A stretch of DNA of 64,000 nt from Eubacterium sp. (GCA_029266335.1 JAQSXC010000012.1:24306-88305), one strand, 5' to 3'; shown: positions 46,446 to 56,313, counted from the first letter of the stretch. Numbers and translations are program-made. Notes: a model not told the origin generated them from the sequence alone.

Positions 46446-46856
46446 ATGACCGAACTTAGAAATTGTAGACAATGTGGAAAGATTTTTGGCAATGTGGGTG
46501 GTTCAAGTATCTGTCCCAAATGCCATGAGGCTGAAGAAGAAGTGTTTAGGTTAGTAAAAGAGTATATCTATGATAATCCTAATGCAACGCTATCCCAGGT
46601 ATCAACTGAATTGGACGTAAGTGTTGCAAAAATCAAGCGTTACCTTAGAGAAGGCAGACTTGAAATTGTAGGTGATTCCAACATGTTCTTAGAATGTTTA
46701 AGTTGCGGAAAAGCAATAAAAACAGGTAAGGTATGCAGTGGATGTGCACAAGATATTGCAAATAGTTTTGAAGATACAGCTATAGAAATTGGTAAGGCAA
46801 TAGCAAAACAAAATGCGGAAAAAAAGATTGATATGAGATTCCTCAAAGACAAGTAG
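46446..46856 (+). CDS. YvyF-like zinc-ribbon / HTH protein
   Basis: About 136 residues from ATG 46446, with GGAG upstream. N-terminal zinc ribbon LRNCRQCGKIFGNVGGS...CPKC, then a helix-turn-helix (ATLSQVSTELDVSVAKIKRYL), then a second CxxC ribbon (CLSCGKAI, CSGC). This is the organisation of the flagellar-operon protein YvyF (TIGR03826-like). Here it is alone, far from flagellar genes, so it may be a displaced or accessory copy. Its function is not established. Confidence 0.8.
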   Translation: MTELRNCRQCGKIFGNVGGSSICPKCHEAEEEVFRLVKEYIYDNPNATLSQVSTELDVSVAKIKRYLREGRLEIVGDSNMFLECLSCGKAIKTGKVCSGCAQDIANSFEDTAIEIGKAIAKQNAEKKIDMRFLKDK

Positions 46857-47042
46857 CAGGGTGAATCCGAAGGAGGAAATTAGTATACCTAAGATTAGTA
46901 CACAATATTCAGAAAAATGCTACTGCATGTAATCAATATTACCCGGCCCACTGTCAATGTGCCCACTGCTGCGCAAAATGAGCATACGGAGAAGTTGAAT
47001 TATAGATCTTTAACTTCGCATTATATTTTATGAGAAGACAAA

Positions 47043-47373
47043 AGGGGCTGTAGCAAAACAGTCCAAAAACAGAGCCAAAATGACTGCAAAAGCAGGCACT
47101 TTGACTCTGTTTTTTGGTATACTTGAATTGATGAAAAACACAATATACCATAAAAATTATGGCACAGGAAAACGTAATGTGCAACTGAAAATTGATGAGG
47201 CTTTTGCTGAGAAAGTAATTCCAGCGGACGACAGTGTGCGGCTCTTAGATGAAATTATGGAGGAGATGGATCATACCGCGCTTTTTAGAGCATATCCTGT
47301 AAAAATACATAATTACGGGATTCATTTTTCATTAACATGTTGTATAATGCTGTTAGAAGCGTTTTTCAATTGA
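47043..47373 (+). pseudogene. Truncated IS1182-like transposase with left end
   Basis: The end-like sequence GGGGCTGTAGCAAAACAG starts near 47045. From ATG 47131 the frame encodes an IS1182-family transposase N-terminus: GKRNVQLKIDEAF, VIPADDSVRLLDEIMEEMDHTALFRAY. Homology stops near 47305, after which the frame drifts and ends at 47373. About 400 residues of a normal transposase are missing, so it is a remnant. No right end was located. Confidence 0.8.
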
Positions 47374-47545
47374 TTTTCAGCTTTCTTGGCCGTAAAGCTT
47401 TCAAACGAAGCTGGCTGTTACGGTTTTTTGATGCATTACGCTTTTACCCGAATAATTTTCTAAAAAAATGAAATAAATGTGGAGATTAGCTTATCTAACA
47501 TAAAGGAATAGTTTGAAAGAAAAACACTTTCAAACTAATCAGTCT

Positions 47546-47695
47546 CCGGCGGAATTTAGGCACCGCCAATATTTCCGCATATAAAGCGTGCGGAATGGCG
47601 ATGTGCAAAGTACCATTTACGCCTTATCTGGCTCTGGGTAAGTGTGTGAATTGTTTTCATAAAATTTTTGTGAGCCAGAAAGGCTAATGGTACTT
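47546..47695 (+). promoter_or_regulatory. Structured 5' leader, candidate regulatory RNA
   Basis: Three helices in series: GGCGG/CCGCC (47548-47552 with 47563-47567), TTCCGCA/TGCGGAA (47573-47579 with 47589-47595), and a long nested stem built of GTACCATT (47610-47617) with AATGGTAC (47686-47693), GCC with GGC, and CTGGCTC (47628-47634) with GAGCCAG (47672-47678). The last stem covers the only Shine-Dalgarno-like AAAGG (47679-47683) and the first ATG. It matches no riboswitch class I recognise. Confidence 0.6.
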
Positions 47696-49150
47696 AATAT
47701 GAAAAAAGAAATACTTCGAATGGAAAATGTAATTAGTCAAGATCCGGATATGACAAATCTTGATAATTTTAATATTCATATGTTCCAAGGGGAGATTCTT
47801 GGCCTCATTGGAGTGAATGACTATGGAAAAGATGTGTTGGTCAATCTTATTTGTAAAAATACGCCCATAAAGTTCGGGCGAATTTATTTTTCCAATGTGT
47901 TAGTAAACAGTTATCATTATAGTGACGGGTCTGATAATAAGGTATATGTAATCGACCAGGAAAGCAAGCTGATAAATGACTTAACTGTAACAGATAATGT
48001 ATTTGTACTGAGGAAAAGCTTCAAAAAGTACATTATCAGCAGAAAAGTTTTGGGAACACAGCTAAATCAATTACTAAAAGAGTTGGATGTATCATTGGAC
48101 CCTAAAGCTGTTTGTATGGATTTAACAGAATATGAAAGATGTGTGGCGGAAGTATTAAAAGCAGTAATACAAGGGGTAAAGCTTATTATTGTAAATGACT
48201 TAAGTAATATTTTAAGTGATGATGATTTTCAGAATTTTAAGAAACTGTTAATCAAAATGGCAAAAAAGAATTATTCCATACTGTATATTGGAAACCATCA
48301 TGAGGAAATTTTCCCTATTTGTGACAGATTGGTTTTAATGCAAGACGGAAGAATAATTAAAGTGCTGGATAAAAAGGAAATGTCGGATGAAAAAATATTA
48401 CCATACACCATCTCATTTAAAGATACCCAGCCTGCCATTAAAAATAACGATAATAAAGATACAATATATTTTCATAATATAAGCACAAGCTACTTGAATA
48501 AAGTTTCATTTTCAGTTCAAGCCGGGGAGTGTATCATATTATATAACAAAAGCAGCAAACTGCAGTTGGATACGGTTGACTTTTTGAGTGGTGAGCAGGA
48601 GATAGTATCAGGAGCGATTGCACTGGGACATAAAGTATTAAACCCTAAGAAAATGTACAGGTATTTTGGAAGTGAAATAGTGGTTATTGGAGAAGATGCA
48701 TTAAGCTCAATGCTTTTTTATGATATGAGCTATATTAATAATTTTTGCTTCCTGCTGGATAAAAAAACCCATAGGAGCAACATTACCGGAAAAGTTAAAA
48801 GGAGTATCCAACAAGAATACTATAAAGAATTAGGTAATGAAGTATATGCAAATGATTTAAGGGAATTGGATAAAAAGTCACTTTACAATTTGATATACTA
48901 CCGGGTTCATTTATTAAATCCCAAAATTGTTTTTGTTGTTCAGCCTTTTTCTAATGCAGATATGTATGTAAGACGTCATATCATTCATTTGATTAGAATT
49001 TTAAAACGCAAGGGAATTGCAGTTGTGATACTTGCCGTAAGTATTTCTGACAGCTTTCATGTAGCTGACAGGCTATTGCTTTTAGAAGAAGGTACAATAA
49101 AGGAAGAATACTTTCCGGATACCTTCAGTCAAATTAGAATCAGCGATTAA
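47687..49150 (+). CDS. Degenerate sugar-ABC ATPase homologue (RbsA/MglA-like)
   Basis: 487 residues with the two-half layout of RbsA/MglA ATPases, but the catalytic motifs are lost. The first Walker A is GVNDYGKD (Ser/Thr missing), the signature LSGGQ is replaced by LTEYERC, Walker B ends IIVNDLSN without the glutamate, and the second half has YNKSSKLQL in place of Walker A. It is therefore unlikely to hydrolyse ATP and may act in regulation or sensing. A true ATPase occurs later in the locus. ATG 47687 or 47699 are possible starts; 47699 is nearer family starts but has no ribosome site. Confidence 0.8.
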   Translation: MVLNMKKEILRMENVISQDPDMTNLDNFNIHMFQGEILGLIGVNDYGKDVLVNLICKNTPIKFGRIYFSNVLVNSYHYSDGSDNKVYVIDQESKLINDLTVTDNVFVLRKSFKKYIISRKVLGTQLNQLLKELDVSLDPKAVCMDLTEYERCVAEVLKAVIQGVKLIIVNDLSNILSDDDFQNFKKLLIKMAKKNYSILYIGNHHEEIFPICDRLVLMQDGRIIKVLDKKEMSDEKILPYTISFKDTQPAIKNNDNKDTIYFHNISTSYLNKVSFSVQAGECIILYNKSSKLQLDTVDFLSGEQEIVSGAIALGHKVLNPKKMYRYFGSEIVVIGEDALSSMLFYDMSYINNFCFLLDKKTHRSNITGKVKRSIQQEYYKELGNEVYANDLRELDKKSLYNLIYYRVHLLNPKIVFVVQPFSNADMYVRRHIIHLIRILKRKGIAVVILAVSISDSFHVADRLLLLEEGTIKEEYFPDTFSQIRISD

Positions 49151-49231
49151 TACCCAAAGAATATCCCCCCTATTCCAAACAAACACCCCTACAATTACAA
49201 TTTTAGGGGTGTTATACTCATTTTGTAAACA
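49124..49231 (+). repeat. 108-bp duplicated block, copy 1
   Basis: Covers the last nine codons of the degenerate ATPase (ending QIRISD and stop), the terminator hairpin and the sequence up to TGTAAACA. Copy 2 at 54619-54726 has the same length with about 14 differences. The rest of the gene-free stretch 49151-49550 holds the structured element listed separately and an AT-rich upstream region. Confidence 0.85.
49182..49213. terminator. Inverted-repeat terminator after the degenerate ATPase
   Basis: AACACCCCTA (49182-49191) pairs perfectly with TAGGGGTGTT (49204-49213). It is part of a 108-bp block found again at 54619-54726, where one pair has become G-T. Confidence 0.7.
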
Positions 49232-49374
49232 TCTCATAAAGCATTGTAAAACATACACTGGGTTTTATACATTTGGGTATCTGGTTAGAACGATTTTATT
49301 ATTTTCCTGTCAAGTTATGCTATTGTGTACTTATTTATATTAATATAATTTCTTATAACGAGGCAATAAAATGT

Positions 49375-49447
49375 CCCCCACCTCTCTTAGGTGGCGGGTA
49401 CCGCTTCGGGTTTCAGGCGGCGAGCATATCTCCCGCCTCGTTGAAAC
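49375..49447 (+). other. GC-rich structured element before the chemoreceptor gene
   Basis: In an AT-rich spacer, CCCCCACCT (49375-49383) folds with AGGTGGCGGG (49389-49398), and GTTTCAGGCGG (49410-49420) folds with CCGCC (49433-49437) and TGAAAC (49442-49447). This could be a regulatory RNA or a leftover hairpin end of an IS200/IS605-type element; neither can be confirmed. Confidence 0.45.
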
Positions 49448-49550
49448 GCCGCTGATGTAAGAAAATTATCCTACAACCGGAAAATTTTCTTTGAATTGAG
49501 GCGTTATAACCAAAGTACTATTAATTAATTTTGGATTTGGGGGAGATTAA

Positions 49551-51587
49551 ATGAAAGTAATGCCTGTAGGATCTAAAATCATGCAATCAATTACTTCGTT
49601 ATCTGTAAAAGTATCATCTGGATTTGAGGGCAAATCTTTTCTTCTAAGAAAATTTAAAATTAAAACCAGATTAACAGCGTCTTTTGTTTTATTGTTAATA
49701 GCCATGTTATTAGTCACAAGCATATATTCATATAGCAGCTCAACCAATACAATGAATGAAAGAGTAAGAACAGACTCATTGCAGGTTATGGGCCAGACGA
49801 GTGTAATTCTGAATAATGAGATAAAAAGGATGGAAGATTATTTTCTGGATATAGGTCTGAATGCTGCTGTTCAGGATGCACTGAGTAAATATACGGTTGG
49901 AAATAAATTTGAACAATTGGATCAAGCCAGAACGCTAAAAAGCTTTTTATCAATTAAATTTGCAGCTTCAAATGACATCGCTTATTGTGGCATATTTCAT
50001 GGAAACAACTTTACTCAGGAAGAAGCGTACAATACTGCAAGTGTTACTCCTGATGTCGGGGCAATAGCTAAAAAAGACTTAAAGCAACTTGAGTGGTCAG
50101 ACTTTATTGTTGATCCTTCAAATTCCAATATTACTTCTTATTACGGTATACAACAGAATATTACTTCTATTGCAGATAAACAAAACGTCTTGGCAAAAAT
50201 GGTTTTAATACCAAAAAACAATTATCTTGCCAGTGCATTTGAAAAATTGGACATTGGAATAGACCCAAAGACTGAAAAGGCTTTCCCTATATTTGTTGCA
50301 GATAACAATGGAAAGATAATAGCGTCAAGAACCGTTGAAGAATATCCCTTAGGAAAAGCCACAGAAGTTTCAACGGTAATTGCAAATAATATTATGAGGA
50401 ATATCAAAAAGGGCTCAACCGGATTGGAAGCCGGTGACTTTGATTTGAATATTGAGGGCAGCACCAGAATGGTTACATATTCTCAAATAAATAAAGATAA
50501 GCAGTTGTTTGTTATTTCAATAGTTCCATATTATTATTTAAACAGTGCTGCAAACAAACTTAGGATAAATATTTTTATTATCGGGTTTATATGTGTCGCT
50601 ATTGCATTTGCATTGTGCATTGTTATTGCCAGAAGTGTTTCCAAACCTTTGAATAAATTAGTCCGGATAATGAAAAAAGCAAAGGAGGGGGATTTGACAG
50701 GCCAAATCCAGGATAATGAAAAAGATGAAATAGCAGATGTATGTCGTAATTATAATGATATGCTTATGAATATAAACTCGCTTATAGGAAATGTCAGAAA
50801 TTCTACACAATGTGTTCTTAGTGTAGCCAACAAGATTTCAATCACGTCAAAATCCACATATAGTGCTTCGGAGCAAGTGGCTTTGACAGCTGAACAGATA
50901 GCTAAGGGTGCAGCAGATCAGGCTGCCGAAATAAATGCCAGTGTGGGTAATATGGAGCAGCTATCCACCGGTATTACACTTGTTGAAAATGATATAGCTA
51001 AAGTAATTACACTGTCAAATAAAATTAAAAACTTAAACACTAAGATTATGAACTCAATTTCAGAGCAGATAAATCTTCTGTCATTGAATGCAACCATTGA
51101 AGCTGCTCGTGCAGGCGAATCAGGGAAAGGGTTTGCTGTGGTGGCAAATGAGGTCAGGAAGCTGGCAGATAAATCAAAAGAGTTTACCGGCAGCATAGAT
51201 GACATTATTGCTTCTATTGAACATAAAACCAATGTTACTGTTGATCAGGTTAAAAATTCCGATAGTGCTGTCTATGAGCAAAAAATAGCTGTTAAGGAAA
51301 CCGAAGAATTATTTAACATGGTATTCAGTTCAATAGAAATAGTTTTAAAGGATATCACAAGAACAGAAAAATCTGTTGCAGGCATAGTGAAGTCAAAAGG
51401 GAACGTTTTGGAATCAATGGAGAATATTTCAGCAGTCGCAGAAGAATCGGCTGCAACAACAGAGATGATTTCCGCAAGTACAGAAGAACAGTTTGCATCA
51501 GCAGAAGAATTGTCAAATAATGCAAGCGATTTGGAGAGCCTGTCAATAGTTTTGAACAGTGAACTGGATAAGTTTAAGACAGAGTAA
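49551..51587 (+). CDS. Methyl-accepting chemotaxis protein
   Basis: 678 residues. A first membrane helix at about residues 38-60 ([17 protein letters not shown]) leads into an extracellular sensor region of about 270 residues, then a second helix at about 340-362 ([20 protein letters not shown]), HAMP ([13 protein letters not shown]) and the signalling domain with the conserved tip [17 protein letters not shown] and [15 protein letters not shown]. The sensor part resembles dCache / YesM-type modules. Placed inside the sugar locus, it probably guides movement toward a related polysaccharide or sugar. Confidence 0.93.
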   Translation: MKVMPVGSKIMQSITSLSVKVSSGFEGKSFLLRKFKIKTRLTASFVLLLIAMLLVTSIYSYSSSTNTMNERVRTDSLQVMGQTSVILNNEIKRMEDYFLDIGLNAAVQDALSKYTVGNKFEQLDQARTLKSFLSIKFAASNDIAYCGIFHGNNFTQEEAYNTASVTPDVGAIAKKDLKQLEWSDFIVDPSNSNITSYYGIQQNITSIADKQNVLAKMVLIPKNNYLASAFEKLDIGIDPKTEKAFPIFVADNNGKIIASRTVEEYPLGKATEVSTVIANNIMRNIKKGSTGLEAGDFDLNIEGSTRMVTYSQINKDKQLFVISIVPYYYLNSAANKLRINIFIIGFICVAIAFALCIVIARSVSKPLNKLVRIMKKAKEGDLTGQIQDNEKDEIADVCRNYNDMLMNINSLIGNVRNSTQCVLSVANKISITSKSTYSASEQVALTAEQIAKGAADQAAEINASVGNMEQLSTGITLVENDIAKVITLSNKIKNLNTKIMNSISEQINLLSLNATIEAARAGESGKGFAVVANEVRKLADKSKEFTGSIDDIIASIEHKTNVTVDQVKNSDSAVYEQKIAVKETEELFNMVFSSIEIVLKDITRTEKSVAGIVKSKGNVLESMENISAVAEESAATTEMISASTEEQFASAEELSNNASDLESLSIVLNSELDKFKTE

Positions 51588-51927
51588 GCTCATAACAAAT
51601 AAGCAAAAGAGAATTAGAAAGTGGGAGATGTCACAGCAGTGTCCTGAAAAACAGTCAGCGTACAAATTAATACAATCAAAGGATACTGCTGATGTTAATG
51701 ATCTATTAAAATTTTACATGTTTACATAAAAAATTATCAAATGGCTTTTAAAATCATTTGTTTTAAGTTATATTGTTATTAAAGTTATTTTTTGCAGTAG
51801 TCTGTAACATCTAAAATGTATATTGTCCGGCGGGGAAAAGTCCTAAAATTCACTTTATATAAATTAAAATGCTTTGTAATATCTTTTCCTGATCGGATCT
51901 AAATGTATGCAAAAAGAAAGGTGTAGT
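51588..51927 (+). other. Intergenic region before the response regulator
   Basis: 340 bases, AT-rich. No gene with a ribosome site, no clear terminator and no repeat shared with other parts of the locus were seen. It may contain the promoter for the two-component genes, but no good -35/-10 pair was certain. Confidence 0.4.
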
Positions 51928-53538
51928 ATGAAACTTATTATTGCAGATGATGAAGATAAAATTTGTCAGCTTATCTACAAATTAGTAGACTGGGAAAAGC
52001 TGGATATGGAAGTGGTTTCAATTGTACATAATGGTATTGAAGCGCTGAAGTCCATTGAAAAACACAAACCGGATGTAGTAATTACGGATATTCGTATGCC
52101 TGGGTATGATGGTCTTGAAATGATTCAGCGCGCCAAAGAAATAAGTGAAGATTTAGATTTTATTATAATTAGTGGATACCGCCACTTTGAATATGCACAA
52201 AATGCTATAAAATACGGGGTAAAGGATTATCTCCTCAAACCAATTAAAAAATCAGAATTAATGGATACTCTTTCCAGATTGCGGGAGGAGTATTTAAAAC
52301 GTACAAAAAAATTATCCAGTGAAGAACAATACCGTATTTCAATAAAAGACAATTTAGATCGGTTACGCAGCGGATTTTTTACCGATATTCTATTCAAAAG
52401 AGTCACTGCAGAAGGGATAATGAATATTGAAAATATTAATGAAAAGTATCACTACAACTTTTGTGATGGCTTTTTTCAGGTTGTGCTGATTAAAATTGAT
52501 GGTGTAGATACATGCTCTCAAAGTAATACTGAATATATCCGGGAAAAAGTATTACAGTCCATTCATAAAAAAGTAGATGAATATTGCTATGATATTGAAA
52601 GTATTTTTGAAAATAATTTATGCTATATTGTCCTTAATTGCAGTGAAGATAGCAGGAAAGCTGTCAGGCGTTCGCTGAAAGCTTTATTGGATGAACTTTT
52701 ATTACAAAAAGATATTATAGAAGGTCTTAAAATTACAATAGGAGCAGGTATTCCAAAAGACTCGGTCCGTGGTGTTTTTTATTCAATGAAGACAGCAATG
52801 TGGGCAATAGAGCAAAGGCTTATACTTGGTGTTAATAAAGTGGTAGAGGGTGCGGAGGTGTCGTCAAATGAACTGGCTGATAGTTCCACCTTTACTGAGT
52901 TTAACAGGAAGTTGATTGAGGCACTTGAAAGATTAGATGAAAAGCAGGTAAGAGAGTCATTTGTTTTTTTAGAAACAAGCCTGAAAAATAAAGAATCAAC
53001 CACTGGTCATGAAGTTATTCAAATGGCAAAAGAAGCCATGAATTTGTATTTATTTCATCTGAGACATAATAAATTTGTAATTAAGGATTCTGATGATTTT
53101 TTTGATACTTTCAGTTTGAATATAGAAAATTGTGGTTCGATGGAGGAAGTTTTTGCAATACTTTCCAGAACAATTATAAAATCATTTTATCAGGTAATTG
53201 CTGACAAACAGCAGGAAGACAGTAAACCAATCCGTGAGGCAAAGCAATATATTAAAGATCATTATAAAGAGCCGATTTCACTGGAAATAGTCAGTGATTA
53301 TGTAGGGTTCAACGCTACATATTTTAGTTCTTTGTTTAAAAAAGAAACAAACACGACTTTTTCGGAGTATTTAACAAGTGTACGAATGGAAAGGGCTAAA
53401 GAACTATTAAAGGAATCAAATTTGAATGTTGCTACAATTTGTGAAGAGGTAGGCTATAATGATACAAAACATTTTTCAAAAGGGTTTGCAAAGTATACAA
53501 ATTTAAAGCCAAATGAATATAGAAAAATATATTCCTAG
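51928..53538 (+). CDS. YesN-like response regulator (REC + AraC HTH)
   Basis: 536 residues from ATG 51928 (GAAAGGTG upstream; the 51907 start lacks one). The receiver domain has the acidic pocket DDED (residues 7-10), phosphorylation site D54 (VVITDIRMP) and lysine in KDYLLKP. A 250-residue middle follows, then a C-terminal AraC-type double HTH (IKDHYKEPISLEIVSDYVGFNATYFSSLF and VATICEEVGYNDTKHFSKGFAKYTNLKPNEYR, given in part). It very likely controls the downstream transporter and lyase. The histidine kinase gene starts 11 bases later. Confidence 0.95.
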   Translation: MKLIIADDEDKICQLIYKLVDWEKLDMEVVSIVHNGIEALKSIEKHKPDVVITDIRMPGYDGLEMIQRAKEISEDLDFIIISGYRHFEYAQNAIKYGVKDYLLKPIKKSELMDTLSRLREEYLKRTKKLSSEEQYRISIKDNLDRLRSGFFTDILFKRVTAEGIMNIENINEKYHYNFCDGFFQVVLIKIDGVDTCSQSNTEYIREKVLQSIHKKVDEYCYDIESIFENNLCYIVLNCSEDSRKAVRRSLKALLDELLLQKDIIEGLKITIGAGIPKDSVRGVFYSMKTAMWAIEQRLILGVNKVVEGAEVSSNELADSSTFTEFNRKLIEALERLDEKQVRESFVFLETSLKNKESTTGHEVIQMAKEAMNLYLFHLRHNKFVIKDSDDFFDTFSLNIENCGSMEEVFAILSRTIIKSFYQVIADKQQEDSKPIREAKQYIKDHYKEPISLEIVSDYVGFNATYFSSLFKKETNTTFSEYLTSVRMERAKELLKESNLNVATICEEVGYNDTKHFSKGFAKYTNLKPNEYRKIYS

Positions 53539-53549
53539 AAGGTTATCGT

Positions 53550-54563
53550 ATGAGAAAAGATAGAAGTTTTTTACTTGATAACATAAAAAAATGGGTATGG
53601 ATGACACTGATATTTATTGTTCTGCTGCTGGCGCTTATGGGTTTTGCTGCCATTACTCTTCCTGCATACAAAATTATTTTTGTTCTGACGGTTCTGTTTT
53701 TTTTCCTGATAGTTTATATGGGGTATATAACAGTTTATCTCCGGTACCGTCAAATGGAAAAATTATTTCAATTATATACTGAAGGATATTTTGTAGATGA
53801 TTTTTTTGAGCAGGATATTAAAATAAGTAAAACAGTGAGTAAGGTGCTGGAATTATTATCGGATCGTCTTGATAAATCCGCACTTTTGAACGTATCTAAA
53901 AAACAGGCCCAGTATCTGGCATTACAAAACCAAATCAATCCCCATTTTTTATATAATACATTGGAAGGAATCCGCAGTGAAGCCTTATGTGCAGGGATGG
54001 ACGGGGTTGCATCCATGACTGAAGCCCTGGCTACTTTTTTTCGATACACCATATCAAATGTAGATCATTTAGTGACACTGGAAGATGAATTATCGAATAT
54101 TGAAAATTATTATATTATTCAGCAATTTCGTTTTGGAGATAAATTAAGTTTAAGTATAGAGTATGACGAAGAGGATGATGATTTGTCCATTCTAAACTTA
54201 AAACTTCCAAAGCTGATTTTACAGCCAATTGTTGAAAATTCCATTTACCATGGTATTGAACGGAAAATTGGGAAAGGTAATTTGAGAATACGTATAGACT
54301 ATACCGCAGACAGACTTATTATCAGAATTTCAGATGATGGAATGGGCATGGAAAAAGAAGCTTTAGATAAGCTTAATAATAAGCTCTTAACATATTCTTT
54401 GGAGGATATGGAATCGAAAAAAGAGAAAAAGGGCGGAATAGCAATTATTAACGTAAATAACCGAATCAAGCTTATATTTGGCGAGAAATATGGCATATAC
54501 ATTTATTCTACTCAAAATGTCGGAACAGACGTAGAGATTACATTACCTATCGTAAAGGAATGA
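53550..54563 (+). CDS. YesM/LytS-like histidine kinase lacking an extracellular sensor
   Basis: 337 residues. Two N-terminal membrane helices (about 15-36 and 41-62) are separated by only a few residues, so there is almost no extracellular domain. The His_kinase domain has H132 in QINPHFLYNTLEG, and the ATPase domain has LILQPIVENSIYHGI, ISDDGMGM and GGIAIINVNNRI. Kinases of this shape usually get their signal from a partner, such as a binding protein. It is co-transcribed with the regulator before it. Confidence 0.93.
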   Translation: MRKDRSFLLDNIKKWVWMTLIFIVLLLALMGFAAITLPAYKIIFVLTVLFFFLIVYMGYITVYLRYRQMEKLFQLYTEGYFVDDFFEQDIKISKTVSKVLELLSDRLDKSALLNVSKKQAQYLALQNQINPHFLYNTLEGIRSEALCAGMDGVASMTEALATFFRYTISNVDHLVTLEDELSNIENYYIIQQFRFGDKLSLSIEYDEEDDDLSILNLKLPKLILQPIVENSIYHGIERKIGKGNLRIRIDYTADRLIIRISDDGMGMEKEALDKLNNKLLTYSLEDMESKKEKKGGIAIINVNNRIKLIFGEKYGIYIYSTQNVGTDVEITLPIVKE

Positions 54564-54567
54564 TAAT

Positions 54568-54645
54568 ATGAAAAACACTTCAAAGGTGTTGATCAATCTT
54601 ATGCGCAAAATCAATTCTTTCAGCGAAATTAGAATCAGCTGTTGA
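54568..54645 (+). pseudogene. Remnant of the degenerate ATPase C-terminus
   Basis: A 25-codon frame ends SFSEIRISC-stop, matching the end of the degenerate ATPase (TFSQIRISD-stop) within the 108-bp duplicated block. The upstream part does not match. It is best read as a scar left by a duplication and deletion rather than a functional peptide. Confidence 0.6.
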
Positions 54646-54726
54646 CACCCAAAGAATGCCCCCCCTATTCCAATCAAACGCCCCTACAATTACATTGTTA
54701 GGGGTGTTATACTCATCCTGTAAACA
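54619..54726 (+). repeat. 108-bp duplicated block, copy 2, with terminator
   Basis: Second copy of the block at 49124-49231, about 87% identical, lying between the kinase gene and the ABC ATPase gene. It carries the hairpin AACGCCCCTA/TAGGGGTGTT (one G-T pair), which may separate regulator transcription from the transporter operon. Confidence 0.85.
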
Positions 54727-54771
54727 ACATTTCATATGGCATTTCTGAAACAGATAAGAAAGGTGAAATAG

Positions 54772-56286
54772 ATGGAAGATTATATCGTTGAAGTAAGTGG
54801 AGTGTCTAAAAGATTTCCAGGCGTTTTAGCTCTTGATAATGTAAGCTTTAATCTGAAAGCGGGCGAAGTACTGGCATTACTTGGTGAAAACGGAGCCGGA
54901 AAGTCAACCTTGATGAAAATTCTTAGCGGTGTTTACATAAAAGACTCAGGCACTATGAAAATCTTTGGACGGGAAGTAGATGAAATGAATCCAAAGAAGG
55001 CACAGGAATTAGGTGTTGCCATTATTCATCAAGAGTTAAATATGTGCGCCCACCTGTCAGTTGCAGAGAACATTTTTCTCGGAAGAGAAATAACAAAATC
55101 AGGAGTTTTGTCTAACAAAGAAATGGAAAGACAGGCCAGAAAAATATTGGATAATTTAAATATTGATATTAGTCCGGACACAATAGTTGGTGATCTGGCA
55201 GTATCAAAACAGCAAATGGTAGAAATTGCAAAAGCACTTTCTACTAATGCAAAAGTCCTGATTATGGATGAACCGACCAGTGCACTTACTTCCAAAGAGA
55301 TAGACGATTTATTTTTGATAATTAAGAAAATAAGATCGGAAGGCTGTGGAATTGTATATATTTCTCACCGCCTTGAAGAACTGGAACATATTGTAGACAG
55401 AGTTACCATATTGCGGGATGGACAATTTATTAAAAGTATGGATTATAAATCAACCACTCTTGAAGAAATTATCGCTAATATGGTTGGACGTGAAATAAAA
55501 GAAAAATTCCCCAGGGTACAATGCAAAAAAGGCAAAAAAATTCTGGAGGTTAAAAATCTGAATGCGGGTAAAATGGTGAGAAATATAAACCTTGACCTGT
55601 ATGAAGGTGAAATTGTCGGAATCGCAGGATTGATGGGAGCAGGCAGAACAGAAACCACAAGAGCGATTTTCGGCATAGACCCAAAAGAATCCGGTGAGAT
55701 TATTCTGGATGGTAAAGCAATTACAATAAATAAACCACGGGATGCTATTCAGGCGGGTATCGTTCTTGCTCCCGAGGATCGGAAAAAAGATGGTTTATGT
55801 ACAAAACTCAGTGTCAGGGATAATATAAGTCTCCCGAATTTGGATATCTTGTGTAATGCACTAAGTATTGTAGACAGAAAGAAAGAAAAAAGCATGTCGG
55901 AAAAAGCAGTTAGTGATTTAAAAATTAAACTTCCGACGGCTGAAGTCGATGCCGGCAGTCTCTCAGGCGGAAATCAGCAAAAAGTAGTAGTTGCAAAGTG
56001 GCTCGCAAGAAATTCCAGAGTAGTTATATTTGATGAACCTACCAGAGGTATTGACGTTGCTGCAAAAGTAGAAATATATAACTTGATGAATGAACTGAAA
56101 GAGCAGGGAATCGGCGTATTGTTCGTTTCATCTGAAATGCCGGAAGTTATGGGGATTTCGGATAGAATTATTGTAATGTGCGATGGCAAGGTAACTGGAG
56201 AAATGCCAACAAGTGAAGCTACACAAGATTCAATTCTAATGTATGCAACTAAATTTGATAAAAAAATTGATGCTGTTAAGGCTTAA
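54772..56286 (+). CDS. Sugar ABC transporter ATPase (RbsA/MglA type)
   Basis: 504 residues with two ABC halves. The first is complete: Walker A GENGAGKST (38-46), signature region LAVSKQQMVEIAKAL, Walker B LIMDEPTSAL. The second half has the altered P-loop GLMGAGRTE usual for this family, LSGGNQQKVVVAKWL and VIFDEPTRGIDV. It energises uptake with the permease and binding protein that follow. GAAAGGTG precedes the ATG. The permease gene starts 27 bases after its stop. Confidence 0.96.
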   Translation: MEDYIVEVSGVSKRFPGVLALDNVSFNLKAGEVLALLGENGAGKSTLMKILSGVYIKDSGTMKIFGREVDEMNPKKAQELGVAIIHQELNMCAHLSVAENIFLGREITKSGVLSNKEMERQARKILDNLNIDISPDTIVGDLAVSKQQMVEIAKALSTNAKVLIMDEPTSALTSKEIDDLFLIIKKIRSEGCGIVYISHRLEELEHIVDRVTILRDGQFIKSMDYKSTTLEEIIANMVGREIKEKFPRVQCKKGKKILEVKNLNAGKMVRNINLDLYEGEIVGIAGLMGAGRTETTRAIFGIDPKESGEIILDGKAITINKPRDAIQAGIVLAPEDRKKDGLCTKLSVRDNISLPNLDILCNALSIVDRKKEKSMSEKAVSDLKIKLPTAEVDAGSLSGGNQQKVVVAKWLARNSRVVIFDEPTRGIDVAAKVEIYNLMNELKEQGIGVLFVSSEMPEVMGISDRIIVMCDGKVTGEMPTSEATQDSILMYATKFDKKIDAVKA

Positions 56287-56313
56287 ATAATAGTGCTCAG
56301 AGGAGATGGGAAA

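Noticed and set aside
49273..49455. 60-codon frame before the chemoreceptor gene
   Set aside because: It runs through the GC-rich hairpin element, has no ribosome site and shows no protein-like pattern in its second half.
49321..49460. c-di-GMP riboswitch before the chemoreceptor
   Set aside because: Hairpins are present, but the conserved core bases of the known c-di-GMP classes are not seen.
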